Of a DNA stretch of 64,000 bases, positions 9,229-17,607 are shown piece after piece. Source of the stretch: Halobacterium wangiae (GTDB lineage: Archaea; Halobacteriota; Halobacteria; Halobacteriales; Halobacteriaceae). The notes beneath the pieces were generated by a model. It did not search any database and was not told the origin of the DNA. It saw nothing but the letters and a program-made list of their open reading frames with translations. The DNA lies in the NCBI RefSeq assembly GCF_021249345.1, contig NZ_CP089588.1, forward strand, positions 2,418,001 to 2,482,000. Direction: 5' to 3'. Numbering within the stretch: the stretch's first letter is position 1; the number at the start of each line of letters is the position of its first letter. The translations under genes and the position numbers were made by a program.

Positions 9229-9707
9229 CGACGGTCATCGTGAAGACGGTCACGCGCGTGGTCGTCCCCATCATCCTCGTCGTCTCGTTCGCCCTGTTCC
9301 TGCAGGGCCACAACCAGCCCGGTGGCGGGTTCATCGCGGGCGTCCTGACGTCGAGTGCGTTCGCGCTCATCTACATCGCGTACAGCCTCGACTTCCTCGA
9401 GGACGACGTGCTCGGCCGCGACGTCGAGACCACTATCGAGCACATCCGCCACGGCGTCGTCGCGGACTACCGCTGGCTGTTCGGGTTCGGGCTGTTCGTC
9501 GCCGTGCTCAGCGGCCTCGCAGCCATCGGCTACGGCTACCTCTACACCGACAGTGGACTCGCGTTCATGACTCAGAACTACACCTACCTGCACGTCCCGC
9601 TGTACGGCGAGATAGAAGTGGCGAGCGCAGTCGCCTTCGACTTCGGCGTCTACGCCGTCGTCGTCGGCGCACTGCTGACCATCCTCTCGGTGGTGGGTGC
9701 AGAATGA
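9225..9707 (+). CDS. mrpB: Mrp antiporter subunit B (MnhB)
   Basis: A 160-residue protein with four helices. The signature FALFLQGHNQPGGGFIAGV near the N-terminus is that of the MnhB domain. It starts with GTG and overlaps the mrpA stop by 4 bp. The loop between the first and second helix pairs is acidic (LDFLEDDVLGRDVE). Confidence 0.93.
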   Translation: MTTVIVKTVTRVVVPIILVVSFALFLQGHNQPGGGFIAGVLTSSAFALIYIAYSLDFLEDDVLGRDVETTIEHIRHGVVADYRWLFGFGLFVAVLSGLAAIGYGYLYTDSGLAFMTQNYTYLHVPLYGEIEVASAVAFDFGVYAVVVGALLTILSVVGAE

Positions 9708-10096
9708 GCGCCGAATCGACCGCCGCGACGGCCGGCCCGGAACTCGTCCTCGCGATTGGACTGGGGCTGCTGTTCGCGCTCGGGACGTTCCTCGTCCTCC
9801 GGCGCGACGTCGTACGCGTCGTCTGGGGCGTCGTCGTCATCAGCCAGTCCGCGAACGTCTACCTCATCACGATGGGCGGCATCCGCACCGGCGTCCCCGT
9901 CCTCGACAAGATCGGCCACGAGGCCGCGCCGCACGGACCGGTCGCGGACCCGCTCCCGCAGGCGCTGGTGTTGACGGCCATCGTCATCGGCTTCGCGACG
10001 ACGGCGTTCGCGCTCGTGTTGACCTACCGCGTCTACGAGGAGCACGGCACCATCGACGCCGAGGAGCTGAGTAGCATCGACGAGGTGGTTCGGTGA
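9704..10096 (+). CDS. mrpC: Mrp antiporter subunit C (NuoK-like)
   Basis: A 130-residue three-helix protein of the NuoK/MnhC family, with the RVVWGVVVISQSANVYL helix and a GPVADPLPQALVLTAIVIGF helix typical of MrpC. The start is ATG 9704, overlapping mrpB by 4 bp; longer readings upstream are out of coding character. Confidence 0.92.
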   Translation: MSAESTAATAGPELVLAIGLGLLFALGTFLVLRRDVVRVVWGVVVISQSANVYLITMGGIRTGVPVLDKIGHEAAPHGPVADPLPQALVLTAIVIGFATTAFALVLTYRVYEEHGTIDAEELSSIDEVVR

Positions 10097-11694
10097 CCGA
10101 ACAGCTCGTCGTCGCGCCCGTGCTCGTCGCGCTGGCGACCGCCGTTCTGTGTCTGGTCGCGCGCCGCAGTCTGCGCGTCCAGCGCGCCCTGAGCGTCCTC
10201 GGCGTGTTCGCCTACTCGGGCGTCGTCGCCGCGCTCGCCGCCAGGGTACTGGGCGGTGGCATCGTCGCCTACAACCTCGGTAGCTGGCCCGCGCCCGCGG
10301 CCATCGTCTTCGTCGCGGACGCGCTGTCGGTGTTCATGCTGTCGCTGGCCGCGGTCCTCGCCGTGCCGGCGCTGCTGTTCAGCGTGCTGTTCATGGACGA
10401 ACTGGGCGAGAAGCTGACGTTCCACCCGCTGTTCCACTTCATGCTGGCGGGCGTCACCGGTGCGTTCCTCACGGGCGACATCTTCAACCTCTTCGTCTGG
10501 TTCGAGGTGATGCTGATGGCGAGCTACGTCCTCGTCGTCTTCTACGGCGGCAGCGAGCACACCCGCGCCGGCCTCAACTACCTCGTGCTCAACCTCGTCG
10601 CGAGCGCCATCATGCTGCTCGCCATCGGCGGCATCTACGCCACCACGGGCACGCTCAACATGGCCGACATCGCGATGCGCGTCGCCAGCCCCGCGGAGTA
10701 CGGCGTCTCGCTGGCGCCCGTGCTCGGCCTCTCGATGCTGCTGTTCACGGTGTTCGCGGTGAAGGCGGGCGTCGTCCCGTTCCAGTGGTGGGTACCCGCC
10801 GCGTACGACGCCGCTCCGGCCCCCGTGGCCGCGATGCTTGCGGGCGTCGTGAAGAAAGTCGGGATGTACGCGCTCGTCCGGCTCTACTTCACGGTGTTCG
10901 CGGCCGCGCAGTTCGACGCGCTCGCCGGCCTCCCGTGGGGTGACGGGAGCGCACTCGCGTACTTCGCGCCAGTCGTCCTCGTGATGGCGGCACTGTCCAT
11001 CTTCTTCGGTGGGCTGTCCGCGATCGGCGCCGACCACGTCGAGGAACTGCTCGCGTACTCCTCGATCGGGCAGGTCGGGTTCATCGTGTTGCCGCTGTCG
11101 GTGGCCGCCTTCGCGCCCGCCGACGCGACCGCGGTCCGGCGACTCGGTATCGTCGCCGCGCTCGTCTACGCGCTCAACCACACGCTCTCGAAGGGGCTGC
11201 TGTTCCTCGTCGCCGGGACGATCAAGGACGCGTTCGGGACGACCCGGTTCCACGACCTCGACGGCATCGCGCGGAACCAACCGGTCGTCGCGGGCGCGTT
11301 CCTGATCGGCGGCCTCGGCCTCGTCGGCCTGCCGCCGCTAACCGGCTTCTTCGGGAAGCTGCTCGTCTTCCAGAGCGCGGTGGTCGCGGAGTCGTGGCTC
11401 GCGCTCGCCGTCGCGCTCGGCGGCGCGCTGTTCACCATCGCGTACGTCTCCCGGGCGTGGAACCGCGGCTTCTGGGGCGTCCCGTCGCCGGCCGTCGAGG
11501 GCGCGACTGCTGACCGCCGTCAGGTCGCCCTGCTCGTGGCCGTCGCGTCGGCCGTCGTGCTCCTCGGCGTCGGCTTCCAGCCGGTGTACGAGTTCGCCGG
11601 CCACGCGGCGGACGCCGCACTCGACCGCACGCAGTACGTCGACACCGTGCTGCCGGACGGTGGAGCACTCGAGACGGAGGGGGGTGGTCACTGA
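10093..11694 (+). CDS. mrpD: Mrp antiporter subunit D (NuoM/N-like)
   Basis: A 533-residue proton-translocating subunit. It shows LFVWFEVMLMASYVLV with Glu138, the VKAGVVPFQWWVPAAY lysine helix, and HTLSKGLLFLVAGTI later in the chain, as in MrpD/NuoM. It starts with GTG at 10093, inside the mrpC stop. The C-terminal 20 residues are hydrophilic and acidic. Confidence 0.93.
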   Translation: MTEQLVVAPVLVALATAVLCLVARRSLRVQRALSVLGVFAYSGVVAALAARVLGGGIVAYNLGSWPAPAAIVFVADALSVFMLSLAAVLAVPALLFSVLFMDELGEKLTFHPLFHFMLAGVTGAFLTGDIFNLFVWFEVMLMASYVLVVFYGGSEHTRAGLNYLVLNLVASAIMLLAIGGIYATTGTLNMADIAMRVASPAEYGVSLAPVLGLSMLLFTVFAVKAGVVPFQWWVPAAYDAAPAPVAAMLAGVVKKVGMYALVRLYFTVFAAAQFDALAGLPWGDGSALAYFAPVVLVMAALSIFFGGLSAIGADHVEELLAYSSIGQVGFIVLPLSVAAFAPADATAVRRLGIVAALVYALNHTLSKGLLFLVAGTIKDAFGTTRFHDLDGIARNQPVVAGAFLIGGLGLVGLPPLTGFFGKLLVFQSAVVAESWLALAVALGGALFTIAYVSRAWNRGFWGVPSPAVEGATADRRQVALLVAVASAVVLLGVGFQPVYEFAGHAADAALDRTQYVDTVLPDGGALETEGGGH

Positions 11695-12275
11695 TGAAGG
11701 TTCGTCGCTGGATACTCGCCGGGTTCACGCTCGCCGTGCTGTGGCTGTTCGTGCGCGGTGTCCACTTCACGCCGGTCCACGTCGTCCAGGAACTGCTCGT
11801 CGGCCTCGTGTTCGGGTTCGGTGTCGCCGGCGTCTTCCGGCGGCTCTACCCCGGTCGGACGGACCTGGTGCGGGTCGCGAAAGCGACGCCGTACACACTG
11901 CTGTACTCCGCGGCGTTCCTCTACGACCTGCTGACCGCGAACGTGGACGTCGCCCGCCGCGTGCTCGCGCCGAGTATGCCGATCGAACCGCGGGTCATCA
12001 AGGTGCCGCTGCGAGTCGAGACGCCGTTCGCCATCACCACCATCGCCAACAGCATCACGCTGACGCCAGGCACGCTATCCATGGACTACGACGACGAGAC
12101 CAACACCCTGTACGTACACGCTATCGACGGCCGCGAGCCCGACGCCGTGGTCGACCCGATCCGGCGCTGGGAGGACTACGCGCTCGTCATTTTCGACGAG
12201 GAACGCAAACCGGGCGACCCGGTGCCCCGGCCCGGGAAGTCCGATTCGGGCTACGGGGGTGAGGGTGATGAGTAG
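11694..12275 (+). CDS. mrpE: Mrp antiporter subunit E
   Basis: A 193-residue protein. It has two N-terminal helices and then a soluble domain with the MrpE pattern: RVLAPSMPIEPRVIKVPL, ITTIANSITLTPGTLSMD and LYVHAIDGREPD. The ATG overlaps the mrpD stop (TGATG). The C-terminal tail beyond the domain is charged and proline-rich. Confidence 0.93.
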   Translation: MKVRRWILAGFTLAVLWLFVRGVHFTPVHVVQELLVGLVFGFGVAGVFRRLYPGRTDLVRVAKATPYTLLYSAAFLYDLLTANVDVARRVLAPSMPIEPRVIKVPLRVETPFAITTIANSITLTPGTLSMDYDDETNTLYVHAIDGREPDAVVDPIRRWEDYALVIFDEERKPGDPVPRPGKSDSGYGGEGDE

Positions 12276-12546
12276 CGTGCTCGACCTCGTCGTCGGAGGC
12301 GCGCTCGTGCTCGTGAGCCTCCTCACGCTGCTCTGTGGCTACCGAGTCATCCGCGGTCCGACCGTACCAGACCGCGTGGTCGCACTGGACACTATCGCCA
12401 CGAACGTCGTCGCCATCGCGGTGCTGTTCGCCATCCAGACCGGGCGCGGGCTGTTCGTCACGGTCGCACTCGTGCTCGCGATCATCGGATTCATCAGCAC
12501 GGTCACCGTCGCCAAGTACGTCGACGAGGGGGACATCATCCAATGA
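12268..12546 (+). CDS. mrpF: Mrp antiporter subunit F
   Basis: A 92-residue protein with three helices and the MrpF hallmark YRVIRGPTVPDRVVALDT. I chose ATG 12268 (MSSVLDLVVGG), which overlaps the mrpE stop by 8 bp; an in-frame GTG three codons earlier is possible but adds only MRV. Confidence 0.92.
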   Translation: MSSVLDLVVGGALVLVSLLTLLCGYRVIRGPTVPDRVVALDTIATNVVAIAVLFAIQTGRGLFVTVALVLAIIGFISTVTVAKYVDEGDIIQ

Positions 12547-12884
12547 CGCCGACAGAACTACTCACCGCGGCGCTCGTCGTCGTCGGGTCGTTCTTCCTGC
12601 TGGTCGGGACAGTCGGTCTGCTCCGCCTGCCGGACGTGTACAACCGCATGCACGCCACCTCGAAGGCGGCCACGCTGGGCGCGGCCTCCATCCTGCTGGC
12701 GGGCTACGCCTGGTTCGGCCCGGACTCCATCGGCCTCCCGTCGCTGGTCGCCATCCTCTTCCTGTTCCTGACGGCGCCGACGGGGTCGCACATGATCTCG
12801 CGGTCCGCCCAGAAGATGGGCGTCCCCTTCTGGGGGAAAGCCGAGTGGCCGGACGACGAGGAGCAGCCCGAGGGCGAGCGGTAA
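12543..12884 (+). CDS. mrpG: Mrp antiporter subunit G
   Basis: A 113-residue three-helix protein with the MrpG signature GLLRLPDVYNRMHATSKAAT and a second motif FLFLTAPTGSHMISRSA. It closes the mrp operon, overlapping mrpF by 4 bp. The C-terminus is hydrophilic (WPDDEEQPEGER). The set A-G is complete, so the operon should encode a functional antiporter. Confidence 0.93.
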   Translation: MTPTELLTAALVVVGSFFLLVGTVGLLRLPDVYNRMHATSKAATLGAASILLAGYAWFGPDSIGLPSLVAILFLFLTAPTGSHMISRSAQKMGVPFWGKAEWPDDEEQPEGER

Positions 12885-12915
12885 CCAGGCTGCCCGCGGT
12901 CCTTCTCCGACTCTC

Positions 12916-14070
12916 TCAGTACAGAATCTCGGCGAGTTCGTCCGCCACGCGCAGGCCGAGGCCACGCTTGTCGCCCGCGTACTCGGTGGTGTCGTCCGCC
13001 GTGACGAACAGCGCGCGCGTCTCCTCGTCGCCCATCACGTTCGCGTCGTTCGCGACGACGAACGAGAGGTCCACGCGTTCGATGATCTCGCGAGCAGCGT
13101 CGACCATCGCGTCGTCGTTCCCCGACGTCTCGGCCTTGAACCCGACGATCGAGAGGTCGGAGTGAGCGTCGCGCACCTCGTCGATGAGTTTCGGCGTCTG
13201 CTCGAACTCGAGCGTGAGGTCCTGGCCGGAGCGGATCTTCTCCTCGCTCGGTTCGACCGTGTAGTCGCTGACCGCGGCCGCCGAGACGAGGGCGTCGGCG
13301 TCCGCGCAGGCTTCGAGCGTGGCGTCGAGCATCTCCGCGGCCGTCTCCACCGCGACGGTGTCGGCGTACGGCACCGCGTCACCGTCGTGGACGAGCGTGA
13401 CGTCGGCGCCCCGGACGTAGCAGGCGGCGGCGACCGCCCGCCCCGTTCGTCCGGACGCCCGGTTGGTCAGCACTCGCACGGGGTCGATGGGCTCGCTTGT
13501 CGCGCCACTCGTGACGACGACGTGCCGATCTTCGAGGGGCGTCTCGCCGGCCGCGCGCGCCGCCGCCAGGACAATCGCCTCCTCGGTGGCGATCTTCGCC
13601 TTCCCCTCCTCGACCCGCGGGTCGACGAAGTCCACGCTCCAGGATTCGACGCGCTCGATGGCGTCGAGCACGCCAGGGTGGTCGTACATCGGTTCGTGCA
13701 TCGCGGGCGCGACGACGACGGGGACGCCCGCACCGAGCGCCGTCGTCGCACAGGTCGTCACGGGCGTGTCGTCGACGGCGGCTGCCACCTTCCCCACCGT
13801 GTTCGCGGTCGCCGGTGCGAGCAACAGCACGTCCGCCCAGCCGTCGGTCCCGCATAGTTCGACGTGCTCGACGCTCCCCGTGATCTCGGTGACGACGGGG
13901 GCGTCGGTGGCGAACTCGACGGCCCACGGGTGGACGATACCCTGCGCGCTGTCGGTCATCACGGCCCGCACGCTCGCACCGCGTCGGCGCAGTTCGTGGG
14001 CGAGTTCCACGACCTTCACCGCCGCGATGCTCCCCGAGACGCCGAGCGCGACGTTCACTCCTCCGAGCAT
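12916..14070 (-). CDS. coaBC: Bifunctional phosphopantothenoylcysteine decarboxylase / phosphopantothenate-cysteine ligase
   Basis: A 384-residue CoA biosynthesis enzyme in two halves. Residues 1-180 form the FMN-dependent CoaC decarboxylase (GVSGSIAAVKVV, APATANTVGK, VVVAPAMHEPMY). Residues 185-384 form the CoaB ligase (VTSGATSEPIDPVR, LTNRASGRTG, VSAAAVSDY). Together they convert phosphopantothenate and cysteine to phosphopantetheine. It is cytoplasmic and convergent with mrpG. Confidence 0.93.
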   Translation of the reverse strand: MLGGVNVALGVSGSIAAVKVVELAHELRRRGASVRAVMTDSAQGIVHPWAVEFATDAPVVTEITGSVEHVELCGTDGWADVLLLAPATANTVGKVAAAVDDTPVTTCATTALGAGVPVVVAPAMHEPMYDHPGVLDAIERVESWSVDFVDPRVEEGKAKIATEEAIVLAAARAAGETPLEDRHVVVTSGATSEPIDPVRVLTNRASGRTGRAVAAACYVRGADVTLVHDGDAVPYADTVAVETAAEMLDATLEACADADALVSAAAVSDYTVEPSEEKIRSGQDLTLEFEQTPKLIDEVRDAHSDLSIVGFKAETSGNDDAMVDAAREIIERVDLSFVVANDANVMGDEETRALFVTADDTTEYAGDKRGLGLRVADELAEILY

Positions 14071-14093
14071 TCGTTGGGCATTCGCACCCCTGC

Positions 14094-14103
14094 CTATAAA
14101 AAT
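14094..14103 (-). promoter_or_regulatory. TATA box of coaBC
   Basis: On the minus strand CTATTTTTATAGG lies 24-33 nt before the coaBC ATG (14070), spaced for leaderless initiation. Confidence 0.65.
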
Positions 14104-14171
14104 AGTCGTCAGCGTGCTCGCTGCTGGGAGCGCACGTCGAGGCGACCGGGGTTCTCCGTGCAGCGCGCGCC

Positions 14172-14885
14172 TCAGTCCTCGTCGTCGACGCTCGGGTGCA
14201 TCGTCGGCGGGTCGGCAGCCGCGAACGCCGACAGCGCCCGCAGGCTCTCGGCCTCTCGCTCCTCCCGTTCCGCCTCGTCGATCTCCACACAGCCCGGCGG
14301 GACGTCGCGGTCGCGGCCCGTGAAGTAGCCCTCGGGGGCGACCCAGTCGTGGTAGATGGGTTCGTCGCTGTCCTCGACGACGGCCAAGCCGGCGGTCGCA
14401 CCGTGGCCGGCGGCGACGACCGCCTGGTGGTACTGTCTAGCGACGCGACCCGCGGCGTAGAGCCCCTCGACCTCGGTGCGGGCGAATTCGTCGACGGAGA
14501 GCATCGTCTTCGACCCGCGTTCGATGCGCTCCAGTTCGAAGTCGTCGAGGTAGGAGACGTCGGGCCACGAGGCGGCGACGACGAAGTCGGCCTCGTGGGC
14601 CTCCTCGGCGTCCAGACGGAAGCCACCGTCCGCTCGAGTGACGCGTTCGACGCGCTCGTCCACGAACTCCACGCCGGCTCTGCGAGCCTGCTCGCGGGTC
14701 GCCTCGAGGAACGTCCGCGCGTTCACGCCGGCCGGGAAGCCGGGCACGTTCTCGAGGTGGGCGTTCCTGGCGAGAATCGGCTCCCCGGCGTCGAAGACGG
14801 TCGTCTCGAGGCCGGCGCGTGCGGTGTAGATAGCCGCGGTCAGTCCCGCCGGACCGCCGCCGACGACTGCGACTCGTTGGCTCAT
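14172..14885 (-). CDS. Short FAD-dependent oxidoreductase (thioredoxin-reductase-like)
   Basis: A 237-residue flavoprotein. The N-terminal Rossmann motif VAVVGGGPAGLTAAIYTARAG is at residues 5-25, and the second FAD segment EGLYAAGRVARQYHQAVVAAGHG is near residue 165. It resembles thioredoxin reductase, but a normal one has about 310 residues. The NADPH domain is collapsed to a short linker, and there is no CxxC redox pair. It may therefore use another electron donor or not be a reductase at all. I chose ATG 14885 because the Rossmann motif follows at once. Confidence 0.8.
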   Translation of the reverse strand: MSQRVAVVGGGPAGLTAAIYTARAGLETTVFDAGEPILARNAHLENVPGFPAGVNARTFLEATREQARRAGVEFVDERVERVTRADGGFRLDAEEAHEADFVVAASWPDVSYLDDFELERIERGSKTMLSVDEFARTEVEGLYAAGRVARQYHQAVVAAGHGATAGLAVVEDSDEPIYHDWVAPEGYFTGRDRDVPPGCVEIDEAEREEREAESLRALSAFAAADPPTMHPSVDDED

Positions 14886-14956
14886 GAGCGCTCGTTGGCG
14901 GCGGTGCGTTACAAGCGTCGCGGTACGCCTTTGGCCCCGCGGGCCGAACCCCCAAC

Positions 14957-15448
14957 GTGGACACACTCGAGGTCAGCACCGACGTCCGGGTGCCCCCCGA
15001 GGAGGCGTACGCGTTCCTCCTCGACTTCCGGGGGTACGCCCAGTACTCCGAGCACATCGCGTCGGTCCGCCAGCACGGCGACGGCACGCCCGGGACCGAG
15101 TACGACATCGAGTTCTCGTGGTGGCGGCTCTCGCACACCGTGCAGTCGCGCGTCACGGGGGTCGACGAACCCCACGAGATACGCTGGGAGGTCGTCGACG
15201 GCCTCCGGGCGAACGGGCGGTGGGAGATCGAGGAGACGGCGGCCGGGTCGCGGGTAACGCTGGTCGTCACCTACGACCCGGACAGCGCCAGCGGCGTGGT
15301 CGACCTGCCGGCCCTCGTCTCGCTGGACTGGGTCGTCGACAGAGTCGTAGACGTCGTCGAGAAGGAGGGAGAGCGGGTCGTCGAACGCGTCGTCGCCGAC
15401 CTCGAGGGCGAACCCCGTCCGGTCGAACTGGTCGTCGAGACGCGGTAG
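14957..15448 (+). CDS. SRPBCC (START-like, polyketide cyclase) family protein
   Basis: A 163-residue soluble protein starting at GTG 14957. The opening VSTDVRVPPEEAYAFLLDF followed by YAQYSEHIASVRQ is the standard entry of the SRPBCC/RatA-like lipid-binding fold. A long C-terminal helix (VVDRVVDVVEKEGERVVERV) closes the cavity. The ligand is unknown. It diverges from the flavoprotein gene with about 70 bp between the starts, so the two promoters share the gap. Confidence 0.8.
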   Translation: MDTLEVSTDVRVPPEEAYAFLLDFRGYAQYSEHIASVRQHGDGTPGTEYDIEFSWWRLSHTVQSRVTGVDEPHEIRWEVVDGLRANGRWEIEETAAGSRVTLVVTYDPDSASGVVDLPALVSLDWVVDRVVDVVEKEGERVVERVVADLEGEPRPVELVVETR

Positions 15449-15454
15449 TCGTCG

Positions 15455-16006
15455 CTACTGTTCGTTGTCGCCGTAGTCGCCGCCGTACTTCATGAAGAAG
15501 TACGCCATGCCGAGCACGGAGACGAGCGACCCCATGGCGGCGACGCCGAGGGTCTTCGCGCTGTCCGGGAGGATGGACTGGTAGCCAGTCTCCTCCGGCG
15601 GGTCGGTGGTGACCTCGACGACACCCTCCATGCCGAGGCTCGCGTGGGGCGTACAGACGTACTCGTAGGTCCCCTCCGTCTCGAACGTGTGCTCGTACTC
15701 GAACCCGGAGTCCTCGATGGGTTCGTGTCCCGACCAGTCGCTGCCGTCCGGCTGCGACTCGGGGACGACGTTGTGACCGCCCGACTCCCAAACCCACGTG
15801 ACGGTGCCGCCGGGCTGGACGTACGCCGTCTCGGGGTCGAAGACGTTGTTGCCGCCCGGGCCGACCGCGACTTCCGTCCCGCCGCCGCCCTCGCCCTCCT
15901 CCTGGGCGGCAGCAGTCCCGGTGACTGCCGCTCCGGCGGCCGCTGCGCCGAGGCCAGTTCGGAGGAAACTGCGGCGAGACATCCCCTCGTCTGCTTCCGA
16001 GTTCAT
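15455..16006 (-). CDS. Membrane-anchored halocyanin-like blue-copper protein
   Basis: A 183-residue protein. It has a Tat signal (MSRRSFLRTG at residues 9-18), a plastocyanin-type copper domain with ligands His78, Cys118, His121 and Met126 (GGHNV, YVCTPHASLGM), and a C-terminal membrane helix at about 150-173. Exported folded, it would sit on the outer face of the membrane and carry electrons. Start ATG 16006; the 87 upstream in-frame residues are Arg/Ser-rich noise. It is a close relative of the protein at 24020, whose gene lies in the cytochrome bc operon. Confidence 0.9.
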   Translation of the reverse strand: MNSEADEGMSRRSFLRTGLGAAAAGAAVTGTAAAQEEGEGGGGTEVAVGPGGNNVFDPETAYVQPGGTVTWVWESGGHNVVPESQPDGSDWSGHEPIEDSGFEYEHTFETEGTYEYVCTPHASLGMEGVVEVTTDPPEETGYQSILPDSAKTLGVAAMGSLVSVLGMAYFFMKYGGDYGDNEQ

Positions 16007-16082
16007 GGGCGAGCCTAGGGAGCGACGGGTACTGAATACTTTGGTTTGGGCGTCCACCGCGGTGTCGCGACGGAGCGGAGTC

Positions 16083-17135
16083 TCAGAGCGTGTACGTCTC
16101 GGTTCCGTCGAGATCCGCCAGGAACGCCGACGCGAGGTCGACGACCGCGTCGACGTCGTCGGTGTGGACGGCCTCGGTGGGCGAGTGGAGGTACCGCGTC
16201 GGCGTGGAGATGGCGCCGACGGGTGTCGCGCCGTGGGTCCGCTGGAACGGTCCCGTGTCCGTGCCACCTGCGGTCAGCACCTCGCGCTGGTGGGGGATGC
16301 CCCGCCGCTGTGCCACGTCGAGGAGGTGGTCGACGACCTTCGGGTTGGGGAGGACGACGCCGTCCTTGAACTTGACCGCGGCGCCCTCACCGACTTCGGT
16401 GATGTAGTCCTCCTCGTAGATGAACTGCGGGATGTCGTTGGCGGCCGTGGTGTCGAGGTTCAACACCAGGTCCGGGGCGACGTCGAAGCCGACGGCCTCC
16501 GCGCCGCGCAACCCGACCTCCTCCTGGGTCGTCGCGACGTAGTGGACCGTCACGTCGGGGTCGACCCGTTCCATCGCCTTCAGCATCGCGTAGACGCTCA
16601 CGCGGTTGTCGAGGGCCTTCCCGGTGACGAGACTGCCGACGGGTTCGAGGCGCTGGGTGAGTGTCACGCGGTCGCCGACGTGCACGCGCTCGCTGGCCGC
16701 CTCCCCGGAGAGGCCGAGGTCGATGAACACGTCCTTCACGGCGTCCGTGTCCCGCATGTGTGGATTCTCGTCCGTGTGGGGCGGTGGCGCCCCGATGACG
16801 CCCGCGAGGTCGCCGTCCTCGCCGTGGACGGTCGCGCGCTCCGCGCGGAGGACGCGCGGGTCCCACCCGCCGAGGGAGTCGACCTGCACGAAGCCGTCCT
16901 CGCGGACGTGGCGTACGATGAAGCCGATCTCGTCCATGTGGGCGGCCACGAGCACCTCGACGTCCGGGTTCGCGTCGCCCTCCACCGTGGCGACCATGTT
17001 GCCCATCGCGTCGGTGTCCACGTTGTCGACGCGGTCCGGGAGGTGGCTGCGGACGACGTCGCGGACTCGCTCCTCGTGGCCGGGTGCGCCGTCCGTCTCC
17101 GTCAGTTCTCGGAGCAGGTCGAGGTCGACTGCCAT
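16083..17135 (-). CDS. M42 family aminopeptidase
   Basis: A 350-residue dinuclear-metal peptidase of the tetrahedral TET/glutamyl aminopeptidase family. The metal ligands are visible: His66 (AAHMDEIGF), Asp176 (KALDNR), Glu205/Glu206 (TTQEEVGLRG), Asp228 (LNLDTT) and His317 (RYLHSPTE). It trims peptides in the cytosol. A TATA-like TTAAA lies 25-29 nt before the ATG. Confidence 0.92.
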   Translation of the reverse strand: MAVDLDLLRELTETDGAPGHEERVRDVVRSHLPDRVDNVDTDAMGNMVATVEGDANPDVEVLVAAHMDEIGFIVRHVREDGFVQVDSLGGWDPRVLRAERATVHGEDGDLAGVIGAPPPHTDENPHMRDTDAVKDVFIDLGLSGEAASERVHVGDRVTLTQRLEPVGSLVTGKALDNRVSVYAMLKAMERVDPDVTVHYVATTQEEVGLRGAEAVGFDVAPDLVLNLDTTAANDIPQFIYEEDYITEVGEGAAVKFKDGVVLPNPKVVDHLLDVAQRRGIPHQREVLTAGGTDTGPFQRTHGATPVGAISTPTRYLHSPTEAVHTDDVDAVVDLASAFLADLDGTETYTL

Positions 17136-17159
17136 ACCCCCTGCGTCGCCTCACAGTAC

Positions 17160-17164
17160 TTAAA
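17160..17164 (-). promoter_or_regulatory. TATA-like box of the M42 peptidase gene
   Basis: On the minus strand GGGTTTAAGTAC is centred about 27 nt upstream of ATG 17135. Confidence 0.5.
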
Positions 17165-17274
17165 CCCACGCTTCCCAGTGGCCGACCCGGGTCCGTCGCC
17201 GGTCTGGAAGAAACTCTCGTCGTCGGGTCGCGGGTTCCAGAACCCTTTTGCCCGAAGCAGAACCATGCACACCC

Positions 17275-17532
17275 ATGTCAGACGTCGAAGCCGAACTCCG
17301 CGAGGAACTCACCGAAGCGTTCTCGGGCGCCGACTTCCCGGTCAAGAACCAGATGGGTCTCGTCCCCGCGCTCCCCAACGGCCCGGCCACCACCTTCGAG
17401 GCCGGCGACAAGTCCTTCACTGCGATGGAGCTCGCCACGAAGCTCTCCAGCCGCGCCGAGTTCCCCTACGACAACGTCGACTCGCTCGTCGACGACGTCA
17501 TCGCGGGGCTGAAGGACGAAGGCGACCTCTGA
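17275..17532 (+). CDS. MTH865-like small conserved protein
   Basis: A compact 85-residue acidic protein matching my memory of the MTH865 family: a helical N-terminus (VEAELREELTEAF), then FPVKNQMGLVPALPNG and a C-terminal VDDVIAGLKDEGDL. The family has an EF-hand-like helical fold and no known function. ATG 17275 is preferred over the in-frame ATG at 17248. It is followed 75 bp later by an M28 peptidase gene. Confidence 0.8.
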   Translation: MSDVEAELREELTEAFSGADFPVKNQMGLVPALPNGPATTFEAGDKSFTAMELATKLSSRAEFPYDNVDSLVDDVIAGLKDEGDL

Positions 17533-17607
17533 ACCGACTGCGAGACCGAACCCCCGGCGGGCTGCTCCTTCCGTAACGACTTACCGCTCCGTGAGCGTGG
17601 CTCAGGT

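Noticed and set aside
15798-17576. A 592-residue + frame opposite the halocyanin-like and M42 genes
   Set aside because: No family features, and it crosses two genuine genes and their promoters.
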